A stretch of DNA of 35,224 bases, from the NCBI RefSeq assembly GCF_020686945.1, contig NZ_JAJEPR010000036.1, forward strand, positions 1 through 35,224, read 5' to 3'. The stretch comes from Limivivens faecihominis (GTDB lineage Bacteria > Bacillota > Clostridia > Lachnospirales > Lachnospiraceae). Position 1 is the stretch's first letter. Each line of letters opens with the position of its first letter. This document shows, one piece after another, positions 7,632 through 15,975 of the stretch. The notes under the pieces are model-generated. The model searched no databases, was not told the origin of the DNA, and saw only the letters and a program-made list of their open reading frames with translations. The translations under genes and the position numbers were made by a program.

Positions 7632-9182
7632 ATGACCAAATATCGTGAAATCCTAAGGCTGACAGCCTTGGGTCTGTCTCTTCGTGACATTGAGAAAAGC
7701 CTCAAGGTTTCAAGAAAGACAGTTGTAAAGGTCCAGAAACGTGCAGATGAATTATCTCTGAGCTGGACACTGGACGAATCACTCACCGATGCCGAGTTGG
7801 AGCAGCGGATGTTTCCAAAAGATTTGTCTCCGAAATCCACTAAGCGAATGCCTGACTTCGACTACATCCGTAAGGAACTGCTCAAAAATGGTGTCAACAA
7901 GAAGCTCCTCTGGACAGAATACCTTGAAGAATGCAGTCAGAATGGTGATGAGGCTTTGATGTATTCTCAGTTCTGCTATTACATTCAGCAGAACGAGCAA
8001 AAGCGCCGGGCTACTATGCACATCCCGAGAAAGGCCGGTCAACAGATCGAAGTTGACTGGGCTGGTGATCCGGCAAAGATCATTGATCCGGATACCGGCG
8101 AGATCACCGAAGCATGGATCTTTGTTGGTGTCATGACCTACAGCCAGTATGCTTTTGTCGAAGCGTTCATCAATGAACAGCAGAAGGCATGGATTACCGC
8201 TCATGTCCATATGTACGAGTTCTTTGGCGGCGTTACGCCGATTCTGGTGCCAGACAATGCTCCTACAGCAACGAACCGTAAGCAGAGCGACAAATATGAG
8301 CCTGTCCTGATCAAATCCTATGAGGAACTGGCACAGCATTACAACACTGCTATCATCCCGGCACGGGTATGTACCCCGAAGGATAAGCCAATCGCAGAAG
8401 GAAACGTTGGCCATGTCTCTACATGGATCACAGCGGCGCTTCGTAATGAGCAGTTTTTCTCTCTGGCGGAATTGAACCAGGAAATCAGAAAAAAACTCAA
8501 AAAATACAACGAGGCTTCTTTTCAAAAGAAAGAAGGCAGCCGACAGAAGCTGTTTCTCGAAGATGAGAAGCCCTTGCTCATGCCCCTGCCTGCCACCCGC
8601 TTTGAATTAGCTGAACATCGTACCGCCACAGTACAGTTCAACTATCACATCGCCGTAGACAAAATGTACTACTCGGTGCCTTATCAGTATATCAAAGATA
8701 AGGTTGATGTGCGAGTGACCGATACCACAATTGAAATTTTTAAGGATTTCAGGAGAATTGCTTCCCACAAACGCCTGTATGGGCGTCCGGGGCAGTATTC
8801 CACAGTGCTCGAACATATGCCGCCAGATCACCAGAAATATCTGGAGTGGAATGGTGACCGTTTCCGCAAATGGGCAGAAACAATCGGAATCAATACCTAT
8901 AAAGTTGTAAACAGTATCCTTACCTCTGGCCGGGTGGAACAGCAGTCTTACAGGGCCTGTATGGGCCTTCTGAAGCTTGCTGAGAGGAAGTCTTCACAGC
9001 AGCTTGAAAGCGCTTGTGCAAAGGCTCTGCAGTACTCGAATTCACCCAGCTATAAAAGTATCAAGAACATCCTTGCTGCGGATCATGGTGCTAAATCTGA
9101 ACCACCTCAGAAGCAGACAAACGAGAGTTCTCAGTCCGGCATCACCCGTGGTGCCCGTTATTACGGAGGTAAGAGATCATGA
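7632..9182 (+). CDS. istA: IS21-family transposase IstA
   Basis: 516 aa from the ATG at 7632, which has GGGAGG 7 nt upstream; an ATG at 7599 adds 11 unlikely residues. N-terminal helix-turn-helix (GLSLRDIEKSLKVSRKTV, about 14-32) for end recognition, then an integrase-type core with the acidic triad Asp142 (EVDWAG), Asp208 (VPDNAP) and Glu256 (KPIAEGNVG). The C-terminal part has the Mu-type beta-barrel look (YHIAVDKMYYSVPYQYI). It makes the strand cuts and joins of transposition. The stop overlaps the istB start as ATGA. Confidence 0.96.
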   Translation: MTKYREILRLTALGLSLRDIEKSLKVSRKTVVKVQKRADELSLSWTLDESLTDAELEQRMFPKDLSPKSTKRMPDFDYIRKELLKNGVNKKLLWTEYLEECSQNGDEALMYSQFCYYIQQNEQKRRATMHIPRKAGQQIEVDWAGDPAKIIDPDTGEITEAWIFVGVMTYSQYAFVEAFINEQQKAWITAHVHMYEFFGGVTPILVPDNAPTATNRKQSDKYEPVLIKSYEELAQHYNTAIIPARVCTPKDKPIAEGNVGHVSTWITAALRNEQFFSLAELNQEIRKKLKKYNEASFQKKEGSRQKLFLEDEKPLLMPLPATRFELAEHRTATVQFNYHIAVDKMYYSVPYQYIKDKVDVRVTDTTIEIFKDFRRIASHKRLYGRPGQYSTVLEHMPPDHQKYLEWNGDRFRKWAETIGINTYKVVNSILTSGRVEQQSYRACMGLLKLAERKSSQQLESACAKALQYSNSPSYKSIKNILAADHGAKSEPPQKQTNESSQSGITRGARYYGGKRS

Positions 9183-9955
9183 CAAACCAGAGTACGATTG
9201 ACAAGCTTATTGAAATGCACATGACATCGATGGCTGATGCATTCCGTAACCAGCTGCAGGATGCCGCCATGAAAGAGATCCCTTTCGAAGATCGGTTTGG
9301 GATGATCGTTGATATCGAATATACATCCCGTAAAAACAGCCATCTGAAAAGGCTGATCAAGAACGCTGAGTTTGAGCAGCCAGATGCATCGATTGCGGCA
9401 GTCGATTACGGTCATAATCGCAAGATAAACCGTCAACTGATCGAACGGCTGGCAACCTGTGAGTACATCACAGAATACCGTAACATCTTCATTACCGGCG
9501 CAACAGGCAGTGGTAAAACATATCTGGCCTGTGCGTTTGGAATGGAGGCATGTAAGCGTTATTACAGCGTTAAGTATGTCCGTGTGCCAGATCTGCTCTT
9601 GGACTTACAAGAGGCCAGAGATGAAGGCCACTTTAAAGATGCATTGAAAAAATACACCAATCCCACGCTTCTAATCTTGGATGAGTGGCTGCTCATGAGA
9701 GTTACTGAAAAAGACTCAGCCAATCTGCTTGAGCTTATTCATAAGCGTCGCAAGCACTCATCCACGATCTTTTGTTCCCAGTATCTTGAGGAAGACTGGT
9801 ACCAAAAGCTTGGTGGTAAGGACAACCCCCTCACAGATGCCATCATGGATCGAATCTCATTCGATTCATACAAGATTCCGATTATGAGTCTTGACCCAGA
9901 AAAGGATATTTCCATGAGGGAGGTTTATGGACTGGATCCATCTCAGGCACAATAA
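9179..9955 (+). CDS. istB: IS21-family helper ATPase IstB
   Basis: 258 aa, normal length. AAA+ ATPase with Walker A GATGSGKT (107-114), Walker B TLLILDEWLLM and DnaC-like downstream motifs (KHSSTIFCSQY, ADAIMDRI-like TDAIMDRISF). IstB assists IstA in target capture and transposition. Starts inside the istA stop (ATGA overlap), so the two are translationally coupled. The C-terminus is close to the right-end repeats of the IS. Confidence 0.96.
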   Translation: MTNQSTIDKLIEMHMTSMADAFRNQLQDAAMKEIPFEDRFGMIVDIEYTSRKNSHLKRLIKNAEFEQPDASIAAVDYGHNRKINRQLIERLATCEYITEYRNIFITGATGSGKTYLACAFGMEACKRYYSVKYVRVPDLLLDLQEARDEGHFKDALKKYTNPTLLILDEWLLMRVTEKDSANLLELIHKRRKHSSTIFCSQYLEEDWYQKLGGKDNPLTDAIMDRISFDSYKIPIMSLDPEKDISMREVYGLDPSQAQ

Positions 9956-10065
9956 CATACAGGCGGCTTCGCCGCACATAGCAATAACCTAAAGCGGTTT
10001 CCGCCTATCCGGACAGGTGGTTTCCATTTTTCCGGACAGGCGGCTTCGCCGCAACGGAATATTCA

Positions 10066-10400
10066 TTTCCGATTTCCACGTCAGTCATGCCCTCGAAATA
10101 GTACAGAAGTATAGCAGTTCTCTTTTCTTCCGGCAGGGTGCGTATTGCTTCAAGCAATAACTTCGGGGTTATTTCTTTTCCTGCCATTTGATAAGTCGGC
10201 TCGGCTGTTTCAGCTTGAAAATATTTATCCGTAGTGTAAAGCTGCCGTTCCTCATGCAAGGCAAGGTCACAAAAAGAAACTTCCCGTTTCCTGCGTCGCC
10301 GGATTTCATCATGGGCGTTACAGGCTTCGTTGTGTAGCACCCGTTTACAGAAACTTTGAAAGACACATTGCTTCTGAAATTCTCTGCGATTAGGTTCCAT
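10066..10400 (-). pseudogene. 5' part of an Orf7-like sigma-70-family regulator, broken by the IS21 element
   Basis: Begins MEPNRREFQKQCVFQSFCKR after a near-perfect AAAGGAGGTGAT ribosome site. It resembles Tn916 Orf7 in layout: KREVSFCDLALHEE, a linker, and LLEAIRTLPEEKRTAILLYY then EGMTDVEIG of region 4. The frame enters the IS at 10065 and picks up about 20 foreign codons (SVAAKPPVRKNG). The intact gene would encode 146 aa (Orf7: 140). In Tn916 this factor, with Orf8, drives xis/int expression, so its loss should lower excision unless the element has another control. Confidence 0.92.
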
Positions 10401-10942
10401 GTAATCACCTCCTTTCTGCCGAAAGGCGGTAGTACCTCCCCTTTTCGCGGGATAATACAGACGACTTTTTTAAACGCCGGACGAAAGCGAAAATTTCTTT
10501 GAAAAATCTTCTGTAAAATGCAAAATGCGCCCATCTGCAAGGCGCAGACCGACGCATAGGAAATAACAGCAGTATTTAATTGATTTGATAGTTCATCTGT
10601 ATAGTCGGACTTGTCCGGTGGGGGAGCTATACTTTTTTTAATGAATGTAACCTATGTATGCTGTATAGCAACAAAGAAATCCCCATAGCGGCAGCCCTCC
10701 TAAATGCCGCTAATTTATGTTAGCAGTAGACAAAAAGAAGCGGCGGCTCTAAAAATTAAAGCCACCGCTTCAAATGCGCGTGAAAATATGTCTGCGCTAC
10801 GACGGCTTTTTTTCTTTTGCTGTCGTAGCGTAGAATTAGGAAGTGTGCATAAAAGACACTATTTTTTCAGTAGTGAGGAATCCAAATTACCAAAACTTGT
10901 TACTCCACACCGAATAAAACCTACCATATCAAGCTATTTGAA
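10401..10942. other. Intergenic region upstream of the sigma gene with several hairpins
   Basis: About 540 nt with no supported gene. It holds a terminator at 10731-10770, a further 9-bp inverted repeat CGCTACGAC / GTCGTAGCG at 10795-10803 and 10822-10830 with a T-rich loop, a smaller AGCGGC/GCCGCT hairpin near 10687-10712, and a CGGAC/GTCCG palindrome near 10606-10619. The minus strand should include the promoter and leader of the sigma gene. This appears to be the seam between the element core and the resistance cargo. Confidence 0.5.
10731..10770 (-). terminator. Terminator of the ABC-transporter operon
   Basis: On the minus strand AAGCGG-GGCT pairs with AGCC-CCGCTT (10738-10770), followed by CTTTTTG. 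It lies about 170 nt beyond the last small gene (10943-11200) and is the first good terminator after the cargo operon. Confidence 0.75.
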
Positions 10943-11200
10943 TCAGAGTTCAATTCTTGCTTTTGATGGTTTATCTTCACAATAGATAACTTTAATCGTT
11001 GTTCCCTTGTCAGGAATTTTGTTTCCTGCGCCAATCCATTTTTGGCAGGTGTAATCTTTGACGCCTATCGTGTATTTGACCTTGATAATATGTGGAAAAG
11101 CTGCACCATCCATAGCATGGGTACGGACAGGTTTACGATTTACTTTTAACCACCATTGTTTTGTAACTGAAATTACAGTTCCTGTTGTTTCCTTTTCCAT
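10943..11200 (-). CDS. Small conserved-type protein, unknown function
   Basis: 85 aa after a clear GGAGG ribosome site 8 nt before the ATG. No signal peptide or membrane helix. The sequence (TGTVISVTKQWWLKVNRKPV, KVKYTIGVKDYTCQKWIGAG, TTIKVIYCEDKPSKARI) suggests an all-beta, SH3- or DUF3592-like fold in which a 'variable-to-Tyr/Lys' strand pattern repeats. Last gene of the ABC cargo operon, about 58 nt behind the 58-aa gene. I recall similar small proteins in Clostridia with uninformative transporter names; no function is claimed. Confidence 0.7.
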   Translation of the reverse strand: MEKETTGTVISVTKQWWLKVNRKPVRTHAMDGAAFPHIIKVKYTIGVKDYTCQKWIGAGNKIPDKGTTIKVIYCEDKPSKARIEL

Positions 11201-11258
11201 AAGTTATACCTCCGATGTTAATTTAGAATGAGTAATTTTCTATTTAGATAGCTACATA

Positions 11259-11435
11259 TTAAAGCAAACTGCCCTTTAATCCTTTTTTGAAAACCAATAC
11301 AGCCCTTTCGGTTCCCCAAAATGACATTGTGACAAGGCGATAGCTTTCCTTTTCCATTTCCTCTATTTTGGCATTGATTTTCACTGTCGCATTTTCAATA
11401 GTAATTTCTTCTAATAATTCTGTCCTATACATCAT
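11259..11435 (-). CDS. Very small protein, unknown function
   Basis: 58 aa starting MMYRTELLEEI; GGAGG lies 7 nt before this ATG, whereas the upstream ATG at 11471 has no site. Amphipathic and soluble, with alternating hydrophobics (ITIENATVKINAKIEEM) and an aromatic strand YRLVTMSFWGTERAVLVF. It sits between the second permease and the 85-aa gene in one operon, so it may be an accessory to the transporter, but nothing in the sequence proves this. Confidence 0.65.
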   Translation of the reverse strand: MMYRTELLEEITIENATVKINAKIEEMEKESYRLVTMSFWGTERAVLVFKKGLKGSLL

Positions 11436-11496
11436 ATCTTTACCTCCATAATTATTAAATAGATGATACATATTTTCGGTTCAATCTTTTTGGTAT

Positions 11497-12270
11497 TTAC
11501 CAACCTTTTTTTCTAACTGCTTTTTTCTTCTTACCAACAGTCAATGTACCGGGTTCTTTCTTTTTATTTGCAAGAATAATCATAGAAATCAAGAAAGTCA
11601 AAACTATTGTAATGAAAGCGGGGAAAATGTGATAAGTATAACCATATTCCGCACCACAAGTAGGGTCTACTAAAATCATGCTTGCTTTAATCGGATAATA
11701 ATTTAACAGTGTTCCTTCAAAAGTTCCAAAATATCCATACACAAAAGCTAGTGCAACTCCACCCAAAAAATTATTTGCCGAACAACAGAATATCAGAATA
11801 ATCGGCAAGACTGAAATATAAATTCCTATATTCGCCCCAGTAACACGAATAAACATATTGAGTAGATTGCCAAAATGAACTCCCGGAAATCCGACAATAA
11901 TATTGATTACTAATGCTATCACACAACCTATAAGACTAAAGCTGATTGTCAACAGCAATAGAATAAGTAATTTTCCAGAAAGTAACTGTTTATATGGAAT
12001 AGGAATTGTTAATATATTCTTCATAGTATCGTCTGTATATTCCCTTGTTATGATATAACCTGCAATCAGTGCAATAATAATCGGAAAAAATAAGGTACAA
12101 TTACTAATCATAACCTGTTGCATAAAATAGTCAAACGTCCATGTCGGTCCACCGTTGGCTGTGGAATAAAACAGTGACAGCAACGGAGAAAGTGTTGTCA
12201 TAATAATTCCGGCTTTTATTACAGAATATCGTTTTAATTTTAAAAATTCAGTTTTTATTATATTTCTCAT
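11497..12270 (-). CDS. ABC transporter permease, BcrB/lantibiotic-immunity type (second permease)
   Basis: 257 aa. Starts MRNIIKTEFLKLKRY, the basic amphipathic start typical of ABC-2 permeases of peptide-antibiotic exporters, followed by six hydrophobic segments and a basic C-terminus (KKKEPGTL...KKKAVRKKGW). REYTDDTMKNILTIPI is the usual cytoplasmic coupling motif. The start at 12270 has GAGG 8 nt upstream, which overlaps the end of the first permease; a start at 12288 would lie inside that gene. Forms a heteromeric membrane channel with the upstream permease and the BcrA-like ATPase. Confidence 0.88.
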   Translation of the reverse strand: MRNIIKTEFLKLKRYSVIKAGIIMTTLSPLLSLFYSTANGGPTWTFDYFMQQVMISNCTLFFPIIIALIAGYIITREYTDDTMKNILTIPIPYKQLLSGKLLILLLLTISFSLIGCVIALVINIIVGFPGVHFGNLLNMFIRVTGANIGIYISVLPIILIFCCSANNFLGGVALAFVYGYFGTFEGTLLNYYPIKASMILVDPTCGAEYGYTYHIFPAFITIVLTFLISMIILANKKKEPGTLTVGKKKKAVRKKGW

Positions 12271-12275
12271 ATCTT

Positions 12276-13085
12276 TTACCTCGTCCATTTTTTATAAAAG
12301 CAAATTATCAGCCACAAAGAAAGTACAACTGTAATTGCCATAATAAAAATTGTATGGAAAGTAGTTGGTACAATCGCATAGGCTTCCGGCAAAAGATTAT
12401 CTTTTTGCAAATTATCCATCATTAAGCCGCTTGTCCAGTTCATAACACATATAACCGGAAAAGAATTTAAGAAAGCAATTTTGGCAGCACTTATAGATGT
12501 CCCAATCGTTCCCAGTATGCCCCAGTTAAAAATGGAATAAAAAAAAGCAAGCAGGATAGAAAGTAAAAAACTTTTGTTAAAGTAAATAATTAAAAATACA
12601 ATCGGTAAAGAAGCTGCTACGATAAGAACTCCAAAAATAAGGCTCATAAATATCTTATAAGTCATACCGTAAACCATTCCTACATGAAACAATTTACAAA
12701 ACAACGCAACAGACAATGTGCTTATCAGACAAAATGCAACGCTGAAAATAAAGAGCATAGAAATTTTTGCCATAATGAGTTGTGTATTTGTAACTGGAAT
12801 TGTTCTAAGGTTTTTGGAAGTATCACAATCTCTTTCTATAAAAAACAAAATAGCGGCAATGATACCAATTAGACATGGAAGCAAAAAAACTAAACCATAT
12901 CCCAACATCATTGTATAGACATAATCAAATCGGGTTTGAAGATAGTGTTCTGTTGTATCTGCACCAGTTCCCGCCTTTGCCATATATGCCAAAATCAACG
13001 GAAAAAATAACGACAATGACATCAGTGCATACAACAGTCTTTTTCGCTTTAATTTCCAAAATTCGCACTTAATCAGTTTAAGCAA
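12276..13085 (-). CDS. ABC transporter permease, BcrB/lantibiotic-immunity type (first permease)
   Basis: 269 aa, six predicted membrane helices. N-terminus MLKLIKCEFWKLKRKRLLYA and motif ERDCDTSKNLRTIPV parallel those of the next gene, indicating paralogous subunits. Its start overlaps the ATPase stop (13078) by 8 nt and its stop is 5 nt before the next start, so the three ABC genes are coupled. Members of this family remove or shield cells from cationic or cell-wall-targeting peptides such as lantibiotics and bacitracin; the actual substrate cannot be read from sequence. Confidence 0.88.
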   Translation of the reverse strand: MLKLIKCEFWKLKRKRLLYALMSLSLFFPLILAYMAKAGTGADTTEHYLQTRFDYVYTMMLGYGLVFLLPCLIGIIAAILFFIERDCDTSKNLRTIPVTNTQLIMAKISMLFIFSVAFCLISTLSVALFCKLFHVGMVYGMTYKIFMSLIFGVLIVAASLPIVFLIIYFNKSFLLSILLAFFYSIFNWGILGTIGTSISAAKIAFLNSFPVICVMNWTSGLMMDNLQKDNLLPEAYAIVPTTFHTIFIMAITVVLSLWLIICFYKKWTR

Positions 13086-14004
13086 TTCCTTCGCCTCCTG
13101 TCACACGCTTGAAGTAATCTTCAAGACTTTCTTCACAAGTATGGGCTTCTGATACCTCCAATCCATTTTCTACAAAAGCAGTCACGATTTTTCCTACGGA
13201 CAAATCAAGATTATGCAAGCGTAAATTGTGGTCGTCCTGTATAGAGAAATGACTCTCATGGAAAGTACGCTCTAAAATTCTTGCTGCCTGTGCGGTATCA
13301 GAAAGAGTAAATCGGATATGTTTGCTGCTTTTTTGTTCCAGTTCCGCAAGACTTTCTTCTTCCAATAGTGCGCCATGGTCGATAATTCCAATATCATCTG
13401 CTAGCAAAGAAATCTCCGAAAGGATATGACTGGAAATTAAAATTGTTTTTCCCTTTGTATCGCAAAGCTCGCGAATAAAAGAACGTACTTCTGCAATTCC
13501 AATCGGGTCAAGCCCATTGATAGGTTCATCTAAAATCAGAAGTTCAGGGTCGTGCATAACTGCAAGTGCAATCGCAAGCCGTTGTTTCATACCAAGAGAA
13601 TACTGGGAAAACAGTTTTTTGCCTTTATAAGGCAATCCTACCAAATCCAATGTGTTTTTAATTGAATGACGGTTGGGTATGCCCCGTAAGGTAGCAAAAA
13701 TTTGTAAGTTTTCCGTAGCAGTCAAATTAGGGTAAAAACCGGGTGACTCAATCAGACTACCGATACGGGGCAACAATTTCTTTTCATTCCCCTGCAAAGA
13801 CTTTCCCCATATTTTAACTTCGCCGGAAGTTGGCTTTGTCAATCCAAGTAGCATTTTCATAGTGGTCGTTTTTCCGGCTCCGTTTCTTCCAAGCAGTCCG
13901 TAAATTCTCCCTTTCTGCACATGAATATTTAAGTCAGCGACACTCTTTTGTGAGCCGTACTGTTTGGTAAGATTTTTTGTTTCAATGATATAATTTTTGT
14001 CCAT
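13078..14004 (-). CDS. ABC transporter ATP-binding protein, BcrA-like
   Basis: 308 aa, the size of BcrA-type subunits. Walker A GRNGAGKTT (39-47), Q-loop region IGSLIESPGF, signature YSLGMKQR (135-142, a common variant of LSGGQ in this family), Walker B LLILDE (155-160), D-loop PINGLDP and switch His in ISSHIL. The C-terminal 90 residues are the extra domain of BcrA/NatA-type proteins. The start at 14004 follows AGGAGG by 7 nt. Powers the two permeases encoded downstream. The four-repeat operator and a -10 box directly upstream indicate separate, regulator-controlled transcription from the kinase genes. Confidence 0.93.
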   Translation of the reverse strand: MDKNYIIETKNLTKQYGSQKSVADLNIHVQKGRIYGLLGRNGAGKTTTMKMLLGLTKPTSGEVKIWGKSLQGNEKKLLPRIGSLIESPGFYPNLTATENLQIFATLRGIPNRHSIKNTLDLVGLPYKGKKLFSQYSLGMKQRLAIALAVMHDPELLILDEPINGLDPIGIAEVRSFIRELCDTKGKTILISSHILSEISLLADDIGIIDHGALLEEESLAELEQKSSKHIRFTLSDTAQAARILERTFHESHFSIQDDHNLRLHNLDLSVGKIVTAFVENGLEVSEAHTCEESLEDYFKRVTGGEGIA

Positions 14005-14029
14005 ATTCAAACCTCCTGTTCTGTAAACT

Positions 14030-14083
14030 ATTCTATCATACCAACCTTGCATTAACCTTGCCGCAACCTTGCATTAACCTTGC
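14030..14083 (-). promoter_or_regulatory. Four-repeat operator and promoter of the ABC genes
   Basis: On the plus strand ACCTTGC occurs at 14044-14050, 14055-14061, 14066-14072 and 14077-14083: four copies at an exact 11-bp period with alternating spacers ATTA/CGCA/ATTA. On the minus strand this is GCAAGGT x4 just upstream of candidate -10 boxes TATGAT (14035-14040) or TAGAAT (14030-14035). The -35 position would fall inside the repeats and is poor (AGGTTA), as expected for an activator-dependent promoter. The OmpR-type regulator at 15065-15757 is the likely binder, as such regulators bind tandem direct repeats one helical turn apart. Confidence 0.8.
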
Positions 14084-14101
14084 AATTTGAAATATTGTCC
14101 C

Positions 14102-14146
14102 AAAAATAATTAAGGCTCCCGTCAAAAGAACGGGAGAACCTTAATT
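14102..14146 (-). terminator. Terminator after the histidine kinase gene
   Basis: On the minus strand AATTAAGG...CCCGT pairs with ACGGG...CCTTAATT and is followed by ATTTTTG. The kinase stop codon lies inside the stem. It separates the regulator/kinase transcript from the ABC promoter at 14030-14083. Confidence 0.85.
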
Positions 14147-15058
14147 TGCTAAGGGAAAAAGCAAAGTAAATTCCGTTCCTGTTCCCTGTGTGCTATTTGC
14201 TGTTATTGTGCCGTTCATTTTTTCTACAAGTTGGTGTGCGATAGAAAGCCCAAGACCGCTGCCTTTTTCAGACCGTCCCTTATCGCATTTATAGAGCCGT
14301 TCAAAAATATGCTTCAAATCTTCTTTTTCAATCCCTATTCCATTATCTGCTAATCGGATTTGCATATTTTTTTCCTGCTTTGATAGGATTATTTCTATTT
14401 TATCCGCATGACTGTGAGAAATTACATTCTGAATAAGATTGTTCAATATCCGCATATAGCCGTCCGTATCAAGTTTTACCCGGAAAGGCTGTTCGGGAAT
14501 ATCAATATTGTAATCTATCTGCTTATCTTCAAATATGGATATCCAGTCAATCAAGATATTTCGTGTCAGCTCCGCAGCTTCAACAATATTTATATCCATA
14601 GCAAACTCATTAGAATTTAATTTGAACCAGTCAAAAAGAACATCAATATATTCTTTCAAATCGTGAGCTTTGCGGCGGGCTGTTTCGATATAGTCGTCCC
14701 TGTCTTTTCCTGTAACAATTCCTTTATGTGCAGCGTCAAGATACCCAATAAGCGTTGTAAGCGGTGTCCGAACATCATGGGAAAGACTTGTCATAAGCTG
14801 TCGGTTTGTTTCTTCTGTCTGCCGGACAGTAGAAAGCCTGCTCTCATAAGACACAACAATCTCATTTATTTCATAGGCAAGAGGGGCTACCAGTTCATTT
14901 GTTGCAGATAAAATACGTCTGTTTCCATTTCCGTTTTTTACATCAATCAATGCGTCTGTTATCTCGGCTATCTGTTTTTTAACACGTCGAATAGCAAAGC
15001 AGGAAACAAGAATAGAGAAAAGTGCAATTATTATGGATAGAAAAATGACTGCTTCCAT
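14141..15058 (-). CDS. Small sensor histidine kinase of the ABC-linked two-component system
   Basis: 305 aa. One N-terminal membrane helix (about 3-23) and essentially no external domain, then a HAMP-like linker, HisKA with SLSHDVRTPL (His94), and an ATPase domain: NLIQNVISHS, LADNGIGIEKEDL, GSGLGLSIAHQLV. Kinases that lack an outside sensor are common beside peptide-antibiotic ABC transporters and usually sense through the transporter; that is an inference here. It begins 6 nt after the regulator stop, with GGAGG further upstream than usual (11 nt), and ends in a terminator. Confidence 0.93.
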   Translation of the reverse strand: MEAVIFLSIIIALFSILVSCFAIRRVKKQIAEITDALIDVKNGNGNRRILSATNELVAPLAYEINEIVVSYESRLSTVRQTEETNRQLMTSLSHDVRTPLTTLIGYLDAAHKGIVTGKDRDDYIETARRKAHDLKEYIDVLFDWFKLNSNEFAMDINIVEAAELTRNILIDWISIFEDKQIDYNIDIPEQPFRVKLDTDGYMRILNNLIQNVISHSHADKIEIILSKQEKNMQIRLADNGIGIEKEDLKHIFERLYKCDKGRSEKGSGLGLSIAHQLVEKMNGTITANSTQGTGTEFTLLFPLAN

Positions 15059-15064
15059 AGAAAA

Positions 15065-15757
15065 TCAAACCTCCTTGTTAAAACGATAACCGATACCTTT
15101 AATCGTTTGAATATATTTTGGACTTCCGGGATTTACCTCTAATTTCTTGCGAAGTCGGCTGATAATCGCCATAATGTTGCTGTCATCATAGAAATATTCC
15201 TCTCTCCACACTTCTTCATAAATCTGTTGCTTTGTCAGAATTTTCCCTTGATTTTTCGCGCAGTATAAGAGTAAGTCAAATTCTTTTGGAGGCAATTCAA
15301 AAGTTCCATTTTCCGTAGTAACAGAACGATTTTCAATATCAATTTTCAACCCGTCAAATTCAAGTTGCTGTGATATTCCGTCCTGTTGATTGAAACGGGT
15401 ATAACGGCGTATAAGGGAAACGATACGGGCTATCAGTTCGTCCATGTCAAAAGGTTTTGTCAAATAATCATCAGCTCCTGCCCTTAAACCGCGTACTTTA
15501 GAAGCACTGTCATTTTTTGATGTAAACATCAAAATCGGCAGGCTGCTTTCTTTTCTAATTTCTTCCAATGTTTCAAATCCGTCCATACCAGGCATCATAA
15601 CGTCCAGTATCACAAGTTGATATTCTCTCTCTTTTAATTTTTGTAATCCCTCTTTTCCCGTATTACAAAAATCAGCTTCTATATCTTCTGATAGCACGCT
15701 GCGTTTAATCAGCGCACAAAGTTCCTTATCATCATCTATAATCAAAACTTTATTCAT
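15065..15757 (-). CDS. OmpR-family response regulator of the ABC-linked two-component system
   Basis: 230 aa. Receiver domain with acidic pocket IIDDDKE (8-10), phospho-Asp52 in ILDVMMPG, Thr in MFTSK and Lys101 in LTKPFD. C-terminal winged helix (about 130-228): FELPPKEFDLLLYCAKNQ, REEYFYDDSNIMAIISRLRKKLE, YIQTIKGIGYRF. Start at 15757 with AAGGAG 7 nt upstream. Its ATG lies inside the last codons of the small HTH gene (8-nt overlap), so the two are coupled. Likely activates the ABC promoter through the four ACCTTGC repeats. Confidence 0.95.
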   Translation of the reverse strand: MNKVLIIDDDKELCALIKRSVLSEDIEADFCNTGKEGLQKLKEREYQLVILDVMMPGMDGFETLEEIRKESSLPILMFTSKNDSASKVRGLRAGADDYLTKPFDMDELIARIVSLIRRYTRFNQQDGISQQLEFDGLKIDIENRSVTTENGTFELPPKEFDLLLYCAKNQGKILTKQQIYEEVWREEYFYDDSNIMAIISRLRKKLEVNPGSPKYIQTIKGIGYRFNKEV

Positions 15758-15938
15758 GGTATAGCTCCTTTCCTTGTTTGGTTCTACCGTCAATCGGTTT
15801 TTCCGCGTCTTTTGGTATCAACCACATATACCCAAGTTTTGAAACACCCTGTATGCGTTTCTCCCTGCAAAGTATCTGTACCCGCCTTCCAGAAATTCCC
15901 CACTTCTTTGCTGCTTCGGGGCAAGACATATATTCCAT
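15750..15938 (-). CDS. Small helix-turn-helix DNA-binding protein
   Basis: About 62 aa: MEYMSCPEAAKKWGISGRRV, QILCREKRIQGVSKLGYMWL, IPKDAEKPIDGR. This is the MerR/excisionase-like winged helix seen in many short Clostridia proteins ('helix-turn-helix domain' type). The ATG at 15938 is chosen by domain fit; AAAGGA lies about 11 nt upstream, and an ATG three codons later is possible. First gene of the operon, behind a good promoter. It may adjust the two-component operon, but the target is unknown. Confidence 0.75.
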   Translation of the reverse strand: MEYMSCPEAAKKWGISGRRVQILCREKRIQGVSKLGYMWLIPKDAEKPIDGRTKQGKELYHE

Positions 15939-15975
15939 AACAACACCCGTCCTTTCTGAAAATCTTATCATAATA

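Larger units (their letters stand above)
7478..10065 (+). mobile_element. Complete IS21-family insertion sequence, 2588 bp
   Basis: Exact ends can be read. Both termini start TGAATATT (left 7478, right 10065 on the other strand), giving the TG...CA ends typical of IS21. TTTCC is duplicated at 7473-7477 and 10066-10070. Just inside each end are repeated blocks of the form TCCGGA...GGAAACC: three at the left (about 7506-7590) and two at the right (about 9995-10045), the multiple transposase-binding repeats of IS21 elements. It carries istA and istB. Excising it in silico restores the sigma gene. Confidence 0.95.

Noticed and set aside
7779..8525. 248-codon minus-strand frame inside istA
   Set aside because: Opposite a complete IstA with intact catalytic residues; the product has no recognisable features.
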